Shown here: positions 18,162-27,125 of the stretch, one piece after another
Numbering within the stretch: position 1 is the stretch's first letter
Layout of the letters: every line of letters starts with the position of its first letter
Origin: Erythrobacter sp. CCH5-A1
GTDB taxonomy: Bacteria; Pseudomonadota; Alphaproteobacteria; Sphingomonadales; Sphingomonadaceae
Assembly: GCF_001557115.1 (NCBI RefSeq)
Contig: NZ_LSKQ01000232.1
Coordinates: 3,176-67,175 of the forward strand
Length of the DNA: 64,000 bases
Direction of reading: 5' to 3'
Made by a program: the position numbers and the translations under genes
The notes under the pieces: model-generated
The model's database searches: none
Seen by the model: the letters and a program-made list of their open reading frames with translations, nothing else
What the model was told of the DNA's origin: nothing

Positions 18162-19817
18162 ATGCAAGGCAAACTGGGGCGCTGGTATCTGGCCGGGATC
18201 GCCGGCATCGCGGCGCTGCTGATCGCCGCGCTGGCGATGCTCGCCCTCGACCGCGCGATCCGGGTCAGCGCGCTTGCCGAAACCCGCGAGGCGGCGACCA
18301 ACCAGTCCGCGATCCTTGCCGCCGGGCTCGAAAGCGAGCTCAACAAGTTCAGCCTCGTGCCGCGCGTGCTCGCTGCCGATCCGGAAGTCGCCGCGCTGCT
18401 TGCCGGGGATCGCGCTCAGCGCGATGTGATCAACCGCCGGCTTGCCGCGCTGGCGCAGCAGACCAGCGCTGCGGCGATCTATCTGATGGACGCGCGGGGG
18501 CTGACGCTGGTGTCGAGCAACTGGGACAGGCCCGACAGCTTCATCGGATCGAATTACGGCTTCCGCGACTATTTCGCCAAGGCGCTCGCCGAAGGCACCC
18601 ATGCCGAATTCGCGCTCGGCACGGTCAGCCGCCGCCCCGGGCTCTATCTTGCCCAGCGCGTCGGTCCGCCAGACCGCCCGCTCGGCGTGGTTGCGGTCAA
18701 GGTCGAGTTCGACAGCCTCGAGGCCAAGTGGCGCAATGCCGAGGCTGGGGTGTTCGTCACTGATCCCGGCGGGATCGTGCTGCTCGCCAGCAACCCGGAC
18801 TGGCGCTTTCGCGCAGCCGCGAGCAGCGCCACCCGCGATCCGGCGCGCGACGCGGTGCGCTTCGGGGTTGCAGAGCCCGAGCCGCTCAAGCTGCCGGCCG
18901 GGGCCGCCCAGGTGCGGCTGATCGAGAAGATCCAGCCGATCGCGCCGGTGGGCTGGGAGCTGCACCTGCTCACCGACCCCTCTGCGCGCGTTTCGGTGGC
19001 GCTGGCGAATGGACGGCTGGCTGGCGTGATCGCGCTGGCGCTTATCCTTCTGGCAGCCCTTTGCGCCTGGCAGTGGCAGCGCCAGCGCGAGGCGCGCGCC
19101 GCAGCCACGGTCGCCGCCCAGACTGCAGCCTTGCGCGAACAGCTGCAGCAGGCCAACCGCTTGGCAACGCTCGGCCAGATCACCGCCGGGCTCGGCCACG
19201 AAATCCGCCAGCCGCTCGCCGCGATGCGGGTGTTTGCCGAGAACGGCGAACGCCTGCTTGCCGCCGACCGCACCGGGGAGGCGGCGGCCAACTTCGCGCG
19301 CATCGCGGGGCTCGCCGGTCGGATCGGCGAGATCACCGAGGAACAGCTCCACTTCAGCCGCCGCTCGGCCGAGGAGCCGCGCCTCGTTACCCTCGGCGAG
19401 GTGATCGACGGATCGCTGCTGTTGCTGCGCGACCAGATCCGCCACAAGGGTCTGGCGCTCGAGCCGCCAGCAGCCGAGCTTGCCGAGGTCAGCGTGCGGG
19501 CCCGCCCGGTTCAGCTTCAGCAGGTGCTGGTCAACCTGCTCCAGAACGCGGTGCAGGCCTGCGGGGAGGGCGGGCAGATCGTGCTCGCCATCGCTGCCGA
19601 GGGCACACGGGTGCGGCTCAGCGTCACCGACAGCGGCCCCGGCGTCGCGCCCGAGGTGCGCGACGCGCTGTTCCAGCCCTTCGTCACCAGCAAGCCCGAA
19701 GGCATCGGCCTGGGGCTCGCCATCGCACGCGACATCATGCGCCAGCTGGGCGGCGACCTGCTCCACGAGGACACGCCCGGCGGCGCGCGTTTCACCATGG
19801 TCATGCCCGCCGCATGA
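18162..19817 (+). CDS. dctB: C4-dicarboxylate sensor histidine kinase DctB
   Basis: Membrane sensor kinase, 551 residues. A first membrane segment (about 9-28), a periplasmic sensor region of roughly 240 residues containing SNWDRPDSFIGSNYGFRDYF (double-PAS/Cache type), and a second membrane segment (about 285-305) are followed by a coiled linker. The H-box GLGHEIRQPLAAM has His346. The ATPase shows NLLQNAVQAC, DSGPGV and GIGLGLAIA. The ATG at 18162 follows GGGGCGGGCG; codons further upstream run through the dyads and look noncoding. Its stop overlaps the dctD start (ATGA). Divergence from dctA supports the assignment. Confidence 0.93.
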   Translation: MQGKLGRWYLAGIAGIAALLIAALAMLALDRAIRVSALAETREAATNQSAILAAGLESELNKFSLVPRVLAADPEVAALLAGDRAQRDVINRRLAALAQQTSAAAIYLMDARGLTLVSSNWDRPDSFIGSNYGFRDYFAKALAEGTHAEFALGTVSRRPGLYLAQRVGPPDRPLGVVAVKVEFDSLEAKWRNAEAGVFVTDPGGIVLLASNPDWRFRAAASSATRDPARDAVRFGVAEPEPLKLPAGAAQVRLIEKIQPIAPVGWELHLLTDPSARVSVALANGRLAGVIALALILLAALCAWQWQRQREARAAATVAAQTAALREQLQQANRLATLGQITAGLGHEIRQPLAAMRVFAENGERLLAADRTGEAAANFARIAGLAGRIGEITEEQLHFSRRSAEEPRLVTLGEVIDGSLLLLRDQIRHKGLALEPPAAELAEVSVRARPVQLQQVLVNLLQNAVQACGEGGQIVLAIAAEGTRVRLSVTDSGPGVAPEVRDALFQPFVTSKPEGIGLGLAIARDIMRQLGGDLLHEDTPGGARFTMVMPAA

Positions 19818-21163
19818 GTGCCGCAGCTCCCCTCCTTCAGGTTGCGCTGGTCGAGGACGATCCGCCGCTGCGCGAGGCGACGATGCAGGCGCTCGTGCTC
19901 GAAGGGGCCGAGGTCACGCCCTTTCCCGATGCGCGCGCGGCGCTGGCGTGGCTCGATGCCGATTACCCTGGCGTGGTGGTCAGCGATGTGCGCATGCCGG
20001 GGATCGACGGGATCGCCTTCTTTGCGGCTCTGCGCGAGATCGACCCCGATCTGCCGGTGATCCTGACCACCGGGCACGGCGACATCGCGATGGCGGTGGC
20101 GGCGATGAAGAATGGTGCGGCAGATTTCCTGACCAAGCCCTATTCCTCGGCCGATCTGATCCGTGCCGTGCGCGCCGCGACCGAGCGCCGCGTTCTGGCG
20201 CTGGAGAACCGCGCCTTGCGCGAGGCGGCGGGGCGCAGCGCCGAGGGGGCGATCCCCGGCAGCTCGGCCGCGGCGCAGCGACTGCGCTCGGTGATCGAGG
20301 GCGTCGCGCGCTCCGAGATCGACGTGGTGCTGACCGGCCCGGCGGGCACCGGCAAGAGCCACGCCGCGCGCCTGATCCACGATCTGAGCCCGCGCCGCGG
20401 CCGCCCTTTCGTGACCGTCGATGCCGGCGTCCTGGCGCACGAGGATGCCGAGCTCCTGCTGTTCGGCCGCGATCCGGGGTCGGGGCCGGGCGGCGGTCTG
20501 TCGCGCACCGGCCTCATCGAGCGTGCCAATGGCGGCACTCTGTTCCTCGACGAGGTCGCCGCGGCCGATGCGGTGCTTACCGCGCGGCTGCTGTCGCTGG
20601 TCGAGACCCGCCAGGTCATGCCAATCGGCGCCGCGCGCGCGCGCGCGCTCAACATCCGCATCGTCATCGCGCGGCTGACCGACGATACCGGCGCGGGCTC
20701 CGGGGAGGGCGGGTCGGGTGCGCGCGATCCGCTGTGGCACCGCCTGGGTGCGGTGCAGATCGCTCTCCCGCCATTGCGCGAGCGGCGCGAGGATGTGCCC
20801 GAGATCTTCCGCCTGTTCGTCGCCCGGCATGCGCGCGAGACGGGGCTGGCCGCGCCTCCCATCGGCGCGGCGGAGTGGCGCCATGTCCAGACCCACGACT
20901 GGCCAGGCAACCTTCACGAGCTTTCTGGCTTTGCCCGCGCCTTCGTGCTCGGCCTGTCCGATCTCGGCGCGCCGCCCGCGCCCCTCGGCACGCAGCGCCC
21001 GCTCCACCAGATCGTCGCCGATTTCGAGCGCGCCGTGCTCGAGGACGCGCTGCGCCAGTGCCGTGGCGACATCGCTGCCTTGCAGGCGATGCTCCAGACG
21101 CCGAGAAAGACGCTCTACGACAAGCTGGCGCGATACGACCTCAAGCCGGCGCGCTTCCGGTAA
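19814..21163 (+). CDS. dctD: DctD-like response regulator lacking the GAFTGA loop
   Basis: Response regulator of the NtrC class, 449 residues. The receiver domain has Asp58 (VVVSDVRMPG) and Lys108; a central AAA+ domain has Walker A GPAGTGKS (175-182) and Walker B GGTLFLDE (from 240). The C-terminal Fis-type helix-turn-helix contains TPRKTLYDKLARYDL. The stretch between LFG and GGTLFLDE has the usual 21 residues, but the place of GAFTGA is occupied by GSGPGG (222-227). That loop contacts sigma-54 in classical activators, so this protein may not work with sigma-54, or may act differently. Translation is coupled to dctB. Confidence 0.9.
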   Translation: MSAAAPLLQVALVEDDPPLREATMQALVLEGAEVTPFPDARAALAWLDADYPGVVVSDVRMPGIDGIAFFAALREIDPDLPVILTTGHGDIAMAVAAMKNGAADFLTKPYSSADLIRAVRAATERRVLALENRALREAAGRSAEGAIPGSSAAAQRLRSVIEGVARSEIDVVLTGPAGTGKSHAARLIHDLSPRRGRPFVTVDAGVLAHEDAELLLFGRDPGSGPGGGLSRTGLIERANGGTLFLDEVAAADAVLTARLLSLVETRQVMPIGAARARALNIRIVIARLTDDTGAGSGEGGSGARDPLWHRLGAVQIALPPLRERREDVPEIFRLFVARHARETGLAAPPIGAAEWRHVQTHDWPGNLHELSGFARAFVLGLSDLGAPPAPLGTQRPLHQIVADFERAVLEDALRQCRGDIAALQAMLQTPRKTLYDKLARYDLKPARFR

Positions 21164-21427
21164 CGGGACGATTTTCGACAATTTTCAGGACGGACTCGCA
21201 CATCCGCGCATGCTTGGCTGAACGGGAGCCGAACGCCTGATGACAGACGGCGACGGCTGTCGGTCGGTTGCCGAACGGCGTAAATCCTGTGACAATAATG
21301 ACACATTTTGGCGGCCGCAGGGTTTTTCCCACGCCCGGCGTATCTACAAGGCTTGGCAGACAAGCCCGCATTTTACATCAGTGTCAGCATGAGCCCGAAC
21401 TGGGACGGGCAAAACAAGGTGGGCAAA

Positions 21428-24400
21428 ATGAAGACATCGTTTGTTTCGCGCGCGAATCGCGTCTCTTTGATGCTGGGCGTGGCGCTTGGTGCTGTGGCCA
21501 TGTCGCAGCCGGCATTCGCGCAGGATGCGGCCGAAGAGGAGCCGGCAGTCGAAGAGGAAGCCGCGCCGGCTTCCGACGCCATCGTCGTCACGGGCTCGCG
21601 CATCCGCTCGGTCACTCCGTTCAACAGCCCCGATCCGATCGCGGTTCTGGACCCCGAAGTCGCCAAGAAGGAAGGCCGCACCGATCTTGCGAGCACGCTG
21701 CAAGGCTCCTCGATCGCGGCTGGCTCGACCCAGGTGACCGCGGCGCTTTCGTCCAACTTCGTGACCAATGGCGGCCCGGGCGCGCAGACGATCGACCTTC
21801 GCGGCCTCGGCGCCAACCGCACGCTGGTGCTGCTCAACGGCCGCCGCGCAGGGCCTGCCGGTACGCGCGGTGGGGTGTCCTCGTTCGACCTCAACGTGCT
21901 GCCGCTGTCGATCGTCAGCGACATCCAGATCCTCAAGACCGGCGCCTCGTCGGTCTACGGTTCGGATGCGGTCGCCGGCGTGGTGAACATCTTCACCAAG
22001 ACCAAGATGGACGGCCTGCGGCTCGATCTCAACGCTTCGGTGCCGTTCGACAGCGGGGGGGGAGAACTTCCGCATCAGCGGCGCGTGGGGCAAGACCTTC
22101 GACCGCGGCCATATCCTGTTTGCCGGCGACTACACCAAGACCAAGGAACTCGCCCGCGGCGATCGCGACTACCTGGCCTGTCCTGAGGCCTACATCTTCG
22201 ACCAGAGTGGCAATCGGGCCGACCTGATCGATCCGCGCACCGGACAGCCGCACTGCGAGGATCTGCGCTGGGGCCACGTGTGGACCTACCGGCTGATCGA
22301 CAACCTGCGGCTCGATGGTCCGGGCGGTCCCAACACCGGGATCCAGACCACGCCCGGCGCGGTGCAGCTGCTGCAGTTCCAGTATCCTGACGGTCCTGGT
22401 TCAGGCGTGCTCGGCATTCCTGCCTACGGCGCACCGGCATTCCCGGGCGATTTCGGCGCTCCGGCGGGCTGGTTCCCGACCGGATACAACGCCGCTTCGA
22501 TGGCCGTGCAGAACGCCTACCACCCGTTTGTCGAGCAATCGACCATCATCCCCGAAACCGATCTCTACACGGCCTATGCCGAAGGCGCCTTCGAGGTTTC
22601 GAGCGCGGTCGAGCTGTTCGGCGAGTTCCTCTTCAACCGCCGCGAAACTTACCAGAACGGCTGGCGCCAGTTCTGGAACTTCGGCTACACCGGCGACCTC
22701 TACGGCACGGGCACGCCGGCAACGCTGTGGGCACCGGGCTTCACCGGCGTCAACCTGCTGAGCCCGACCGGCATCACCGATCTGTCGGACAACAGCCAGC
22801 AGGTCGATTACTACCGCGGCGTCGCCGGGGTTCGCGGCGAGATCAGCAGCAAGGGTAACTGGACCTACGACATCCACGCCCAGTACAGCCGCAGCATCGG
22901 CCGCTATCGCAGCCAGCAGATCCTGCAGGATGTCTACGACACGGGCTACTTCCAGACTTCGTCCTGCGTCGGCACCGTGACCCCGATCTCGGGCAAGCAG
23001 TGCATCGATCTGCCCTGGACCAATCCTTACTTCCTGCGCGGGGAACTCACGCCCGCTCAGGCTGACTTCCTGACCGATTGGGAAGAAGGCCGCACGCTCT
23101 ATACCCAGAAGACCGCCGAAGCGATCCTGTCGGGCGAACTCTTGACCCTGCCCGGCGGCCCGCTGGCGCTCGCGGTCGGCGCCTCGATCCGCGAAGACCT
23201 GATCAACGACAAGCCTGGCGAAATCACGCTGGCGGCAAACGCCTGGGGCGCCTCGGCGAGCGGCATCACGGCGGGCAAGAGCCTGACCACCGAAGCCTTC
23301 GCCGAAGTCAACCTGCCGGTCCTGTCCGACATGAAGTTCATCGAAGAGCTCACCTTGTCGGGGGCCGGCCGTGTCACAAACGTCAAGGCCACCCGCGCCT
23401 CCGACGGGGTCGAGTCAGAGGACAACGGCAACTGGACCTACAAGATCGGCCTCAATTGGACGGTCACCGACTGGCTGCGCTTCCGCGGCAGCTACGGCAC
23501 CTCGTATCGTGCGCCAGCGCTGTTCGAACAGTTCCTTGCCGACGAGACGAGCTTCGTTCCGCAGAACCGCATCGATCCCTGCGTGGCATGGGGCGCGAAC
23601 CTGGCATCGGGCGCGATTTCGCAGCGCCGTGCGGATAACTGTGCGGCCGATGGCATCCCCGCAACCTATGGCGGCGGCGGCATCAGCGCGACGATCATCT
23701 CTTCGGGCGGTCTCGGCATTCTCGAGTCCGAAACGTCGCAGGCGCTCGTCGTGGGCACGATCCTCACGCCCAGCATCGGTTTCCTGCCCGATACCGACAT
23801 CAGCATCGCGGTCGACTACTTCGACATCAAGGTCGAAGGCGAGATCTCGCAGCTGGGGGCGGGAACGATCCTTGCGGGTTGCTATGACTCGCTGGAATTC
23901 GCGACCGAGCCGCTGTGCAACCTGTTCACCCGCGGCCAGAACGTCTCGGCCCCGTTCCAGATCGCCACGGTGCGCGACTCGTTCATCAACGTGTCGAGCC
24001 AGAAGAACTCGGGCCTCGATCTTTCGGTCCGCGTCGGTCAGGACCTGGGCTCGCTCGGCAAAGTCTCGCTCACCGCGGACATGACCTGGCAGATCACGGA
24101 CGATTCCCAGCTGCTGCCGACCTCGCCCGTGCTGAACGAGAACGGCTTTGTCGGTTCGCCCCGGTGGGTCGGCGACTTCCGCGCCAACTGGGAGCATCCC
24201 TCGGGCTTCAGCCTGTTCTACGGCATGAACGTGGTCGGCTCGGGTAGCTCGCGCGAGCTGTTCGACCGCGGCCGGCCCACGGCCAACGGCTGCCTGCGCT
24301 CGTTCAACAACCAGGGCACCGCCAGCACCGCGGACGATCTGCCGATCTACGGTGTCTACTGCCCGGACCTCGATGTGCCTGCGACCTTCTACCACAACAT

Positions 24401-24593
24401 CTCGATCACGCAGGAGATCGCCGACGGTCGCTTCACGATCACCATGGGCGTTTCGAACCTGTTCGACACCCGTCCGCCGCGGGTTTCGGTGCTGAACGGC
24501 GGCACGATCACCACGCTCGGGCCGGTGGCTGCGACCTCGCAGTATGACTTCGTGGGACGCCGCGGTTTCGTCAACGTTTCGACGAAGTTCTGA
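21428..24593 (+). pseudogene. TonB-dependent receptor, frameshifted at a G8 tract
   Basis: Outer-membrane receptor of about 1054 residues split over two frames. From ATG 21428 the first part has a signal peptide (ending SQPAFA-QD), an acidic linker, DAIVVTGSRI, the plug with DLRGLGANRTLVLLNGRRA and ILKTGASSVYGSDAVAGVVN. The frame breaks at a run of eight G (22055-22062). With seven G, reading continues without a stop through a complete barrel that ends VNVSTKF. In the given frame translation ends near 22186. The high conservation of both halves suggests a recent mutation, slippage-based variation or a base-calling error rather than an old pseudogene. AAGGTGGG precedes the ATG. The 264 bases upstream (21164-21427) show no gene. 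Confidence 0.85.
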
Positions 24594-24616
24594 TCGCTCC
24601 ACCCAACGGGACAACG

Positions 24617-24646
24617 AAGAGGCGGCATGGCAACATGCCGCCTCTT
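24617..24646 (+). terminator. Strong hairpin terminator after TonB receptor
   Basis: A perfect 13-bp stem (AAGAGGCGGCATG with its complement) closes on a GCAA tetraloop, 24 bases after the receptor stop. The T tract is short (TT-C-TGT). It is probably the end of the receptor transcript, so the sulfotransferase that begins 33 bases later likely has separate or read-through expression. Confidence 0.85.
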
Positions 24647-24679
24647 CTGTCATAGGCCTGCAAGGAGACGGTTTTCGCA

Positions 24680-25465
24680 ATGCCCGAAGTGTTCGTCAGA
24701 TCCGATACGCTCGATGCCGAGAACGCGCGGTTCGTGCAGGCCCGCCTGCGCCAGCCGGTGTTCCTCAATTCCGTGCCCAAGAGCGGCAGCCACCTGCTGC
24801 GCAACATCCTGCGCATGTTCGTGCCGGTGGACCAGCAATATGCCGCCGACTTCATTCAGTGGCCCACGCTCCAGCAGCACCGCCACGCCTTCGATCCCGC
24901 CCGCCCGGCCTTGAGCTGGGGGCACCTGTTCTTCGCCGACGCCTCGGTGGTCGAAACCGCAGCCTGCCGCCGCATCGTGCTCTACCGCGATCCCTACGAC
25001 TGGGTGATTGCGCGCGCGCGGTTCCTGCTGTCGGACCAGTTCTCGGGCAACACCGACCATCTCAAGAACGGCGTGATGAGCACCGACGAGCTGCTGACGA
25101 TGATGATCTTCGGCCTGCCGGGCAAGCTTCCCTCGCTCAATGCCATCTACGAGCTGAATGCGGTCGCATGGCTGGGCGCGCGGGCGCATCTGCTCAAGCT
25201 GGAAGACCTCAGCGAGGCGGTGCGCACGCTCGGCTCGCCCGAGGCGGAACGGTTCTTCGCCGGCCTGCTCGAGGCCTGCGGCATCGATATGCCCGGCGAC
25301 TGGCAAGACCGGGTCAGGATCGGCGCCGACCCTGCGCAAAGCGGCACGGCGCGCGACAACCTCACCGGCGTTGCGATCACCTTGCCGGACCGGCTGGGGG
25401 AGCGCCACAAGGCACTGGTCGATTACCACGCGCCCGGCCTGCGGGCCGTGCTCGGATATTCCTGA
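24680..25465 (+). CDS. Sulfotransferase family protein
   Basis: Predicted PAPS-dependent sulfotransferase of 261 residues. The 5'-phosphosulfate loop is VPKSGSHLLRNIL (32-44), with Lys34 in the usual place. The 3'-phosphate motif is RIVLYRDPYDWVIARAR (Arg103 region). An AAGGAGA site sits 13 bases before the ATG. No signal peptide is seen, so it acts in the cytoplasm. It lies between a TonB receptor and a TPR-sulfotransferase. The acceptor is unknown; a peptide, glycan or lipid made or modified together with the receptor's ligand is possible but not shown. Confidence 0.85.
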   Translation: MPEVFVRSDTLDAENARFVQARLRQPVFLNSVPKSGSHLLRNILRMFVPVDQQYAADFIQWPTLQQHRHAFDPARPALSWGHLFFADASVVETAACRRIVLYRDPYDWVIARARFLLSDQFSGNTDHLKNGVMSTDELLTMMIFGLPGKLPSLNAIYELNAVAWLGARAHLLKLEDLSEAVRTLGSPEAERFFAGLLEACGIDMPGDWQDRVRIGADPAQSGTARDNLTGVAITLPDRLGERHKALVDYHAPGLRAVLGYS

Positions 25466-25478
25466 ACCCGGTCTGCGC

Positions 25479-27068
25479 ATGACGGCGAACACGGTATCCA
25501 CGGCCATCTACCCGCGCCTTTCCGAGGCCATCCGGTTGCGTGAGCAGGGGGAGACCCACCGGGCCGCGCAATTGGTCATGGCTCACCTGCAAGAACGGCC
25601 CGACGAGCCGCGCGGGCTCGCGCAACTGGGTCTCATCGCGGCCCAGACTGGCGCCCTCGGCCAGGCCGAACACTTCCTGCGCCGGGCGTTGTCAATGGGG
25701 GAGAAAAGCTCCGAACTGCTGCGCACTCTCGCCTCGGTCTACAGCCAGCAGGAACGCCTCCACGTCGCCGAGAGCTTCACCAAGCGGTTGATCGAGGAGG
25801 AAGGCGAACTCGAGCTCCGCCCGCTCAGGGCAAGCCTGCTCGATCGCATGGGGCGGCACGCGGAAGCGCTCGCAATCCAGAGGCAGCTGGTCGACGAGAA
25901 CCCGGGCAAGATCCCGCACCTGCTCGCCTATGGATACGGCTTGCGTGCCGCCGGCGATGTCGAGGGCGCGATTGCCGCCTATCGCAAGGCGATCGCCATC
26001 GACGATGAATATGGCGAGGCATGGTGGGGCCTCGCCGGCATCAAGCGCAAGGTGCTGACGGACGAGGATATCGCCGCGATGCAGCAGTCGCTCTCCATCG
26101 CCATCGACGAGCGCAACATCGCCCCGCTCCACTTCGCGCTGGCACGGGCCTTTCATGACCGCAGCGATTTTGCCACCGCTTTCCATCACTACAGCGAAGG
26201 CAACCGGATCCGCGCCGAAGCTATCGGCTATGACGCAAGGGCGCTGACCGACGAAGTCGCCGAGGTCGAGCGCCTGGCCGATGCCGCCTATCTGGCGCGC
26301 ATGCCCTCGGCACCGCTGGGGACCGAGCAGCCGGTCTTCATCATCTGCCTGCCCCGCTCGGGCTCGACCTTGCTGGAGCAGATGCTCGGCAGCCATCCGT
26401 CGATAGAGCCGCTGGGCGAACTGCCCTACATCCCGGCGATCCTGCGCTCGTTCATGGAGATCAGCACCCGCCGCCAGAAGGTCTCGGTGCCGCAGGCGAT
26501 TGCCGCCATGACCGATCAGCAGGCATCGCTGCTGGGGCAGGACTACCTTGCCCGCGCGCGGCTGCACCGCAAGACCGACCGCCCCTACTTCATCGACAAG
26601 CTGCCGCAGAACTGGAGCAACATCCTGTTCATCCGGCGGATCCTGCCGCAGGCGCGGTTCATCGATATCCGCCGCCCGGCGATGGACTGCTGCTTCTCGA
26701 ACTTCTCGCAGTCCTTCACGGCGGCCCATGCCTCGTCCTTCGCGCTCGAGGATATCGGGCAGTGCTACGTCGATTACGTGCGGCTGATGCGGCATTTCGA
26801 CGCCGTCACCCCCGGCATGATCCACCATGTCAGCTACAGCAAGCTCGTCGAGGAGCCCGAAGCGACCCTGCGTCCGGCGCTCGATTACCTCGGCCTTGGC
26901 TGGGATGAAGCGATCCAGTCGTTCCACACGCTCGACCGCGTGGTCCGCACGCCCAGCAGCGAACAGGTGCGCCGCCCGCTCAATCGCGACGGCATGGAGG
27001 TCTGGCGACCTTACGCCCAGTGGCTGGGACCGCTGGAACGGGTGCTCGGCGAACTCGCGGCTGGCTGA
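25479..27068 (+). CDS. TPR-repeat sulfotransferase
   Basis: Fusion of an N-terminal tetratricopeptide region (about 10-245, several 34-residue helical pairs such as GDVEGAIAAYRKAIAIDDEY) with a C-terminal sulfotransferase. The PAPS loop is VFIICLPRSGSTLLEQML (from about 286) and the later motif is ARFIDIRRPAMDCCFSNF. 529 residues. The ATG at 25479 lies 13 bases after the preceding sulfotransferase, so the two are cotranscribed. Proteins of this architecture are common beside TonB receptors in Caulobacterales and Sphingomonadales. The TPR part probably recruits a protein or peptide substrate, which is inference. Confidence 0.88.
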   Translation: MTANTVSTAIYPRLSEAIRLREQGETHRAAQLVMAHLQERPDEPRGLAQLGLIAAQTGALGQAEHFLRRALSMGEKSSELLRTLASVYSQQERLHVAESFTKRLIEEEGELELRPLRASLLDRMGRHAEALAIQRQLVDENPGKIPHLLAYGYGLRAAGDVEGAIAAYRKAIAIDDEYGEAWWGLAGIKRKVLTDEDIAAMQQSLSIAIDERNIAPLHFALARAFHDRSDFATAFHHYSEGNRIRAEAIGYDARALTDEVAEVERLADAAYLARMPSAPLGTEQPVFIICLPRSGSTLLEQMLGSHPSIEPLGELPYIPAILRSFMEISTRRQKVSVPQAIAAMTDQQASLLGQDYLARARLHRKTDRPYFIDKLPQNWSNILFIRRILPQARFIDIRRPAMDCCFSNFSQSFTAAHASSFALEDIGQCYVDYVRLMRHFDAVTPGMIHHVSYSKLVEEPEATLRPALDYLGLGWDEAIQSFHTLDRVVRTPSSEQVRRPLNRDGMEVWRPYAQWLGPLERVLGELAAG

Positions 27069-27125
27069 CGCAGTCCTCGGCCGGTGTGGCGCCGACGAGG
27101 AGGCGCTGGATGATCCTCCGTCCGG

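Noticed and set aside
21308..21427. Upstream extension of the frameshifted TonB receptor
   Set aside because: The signal peptide begins at the ATG at 21428 with a ribosome binding site just before it; residues before it do not look like a leader.
22055..22062. Programmed ribosomal frameshift in the TonB receptor
   Set aside because: No downstream stimulatory structure or family precedent is visible; slippage variation or a sequencing error is simpler.
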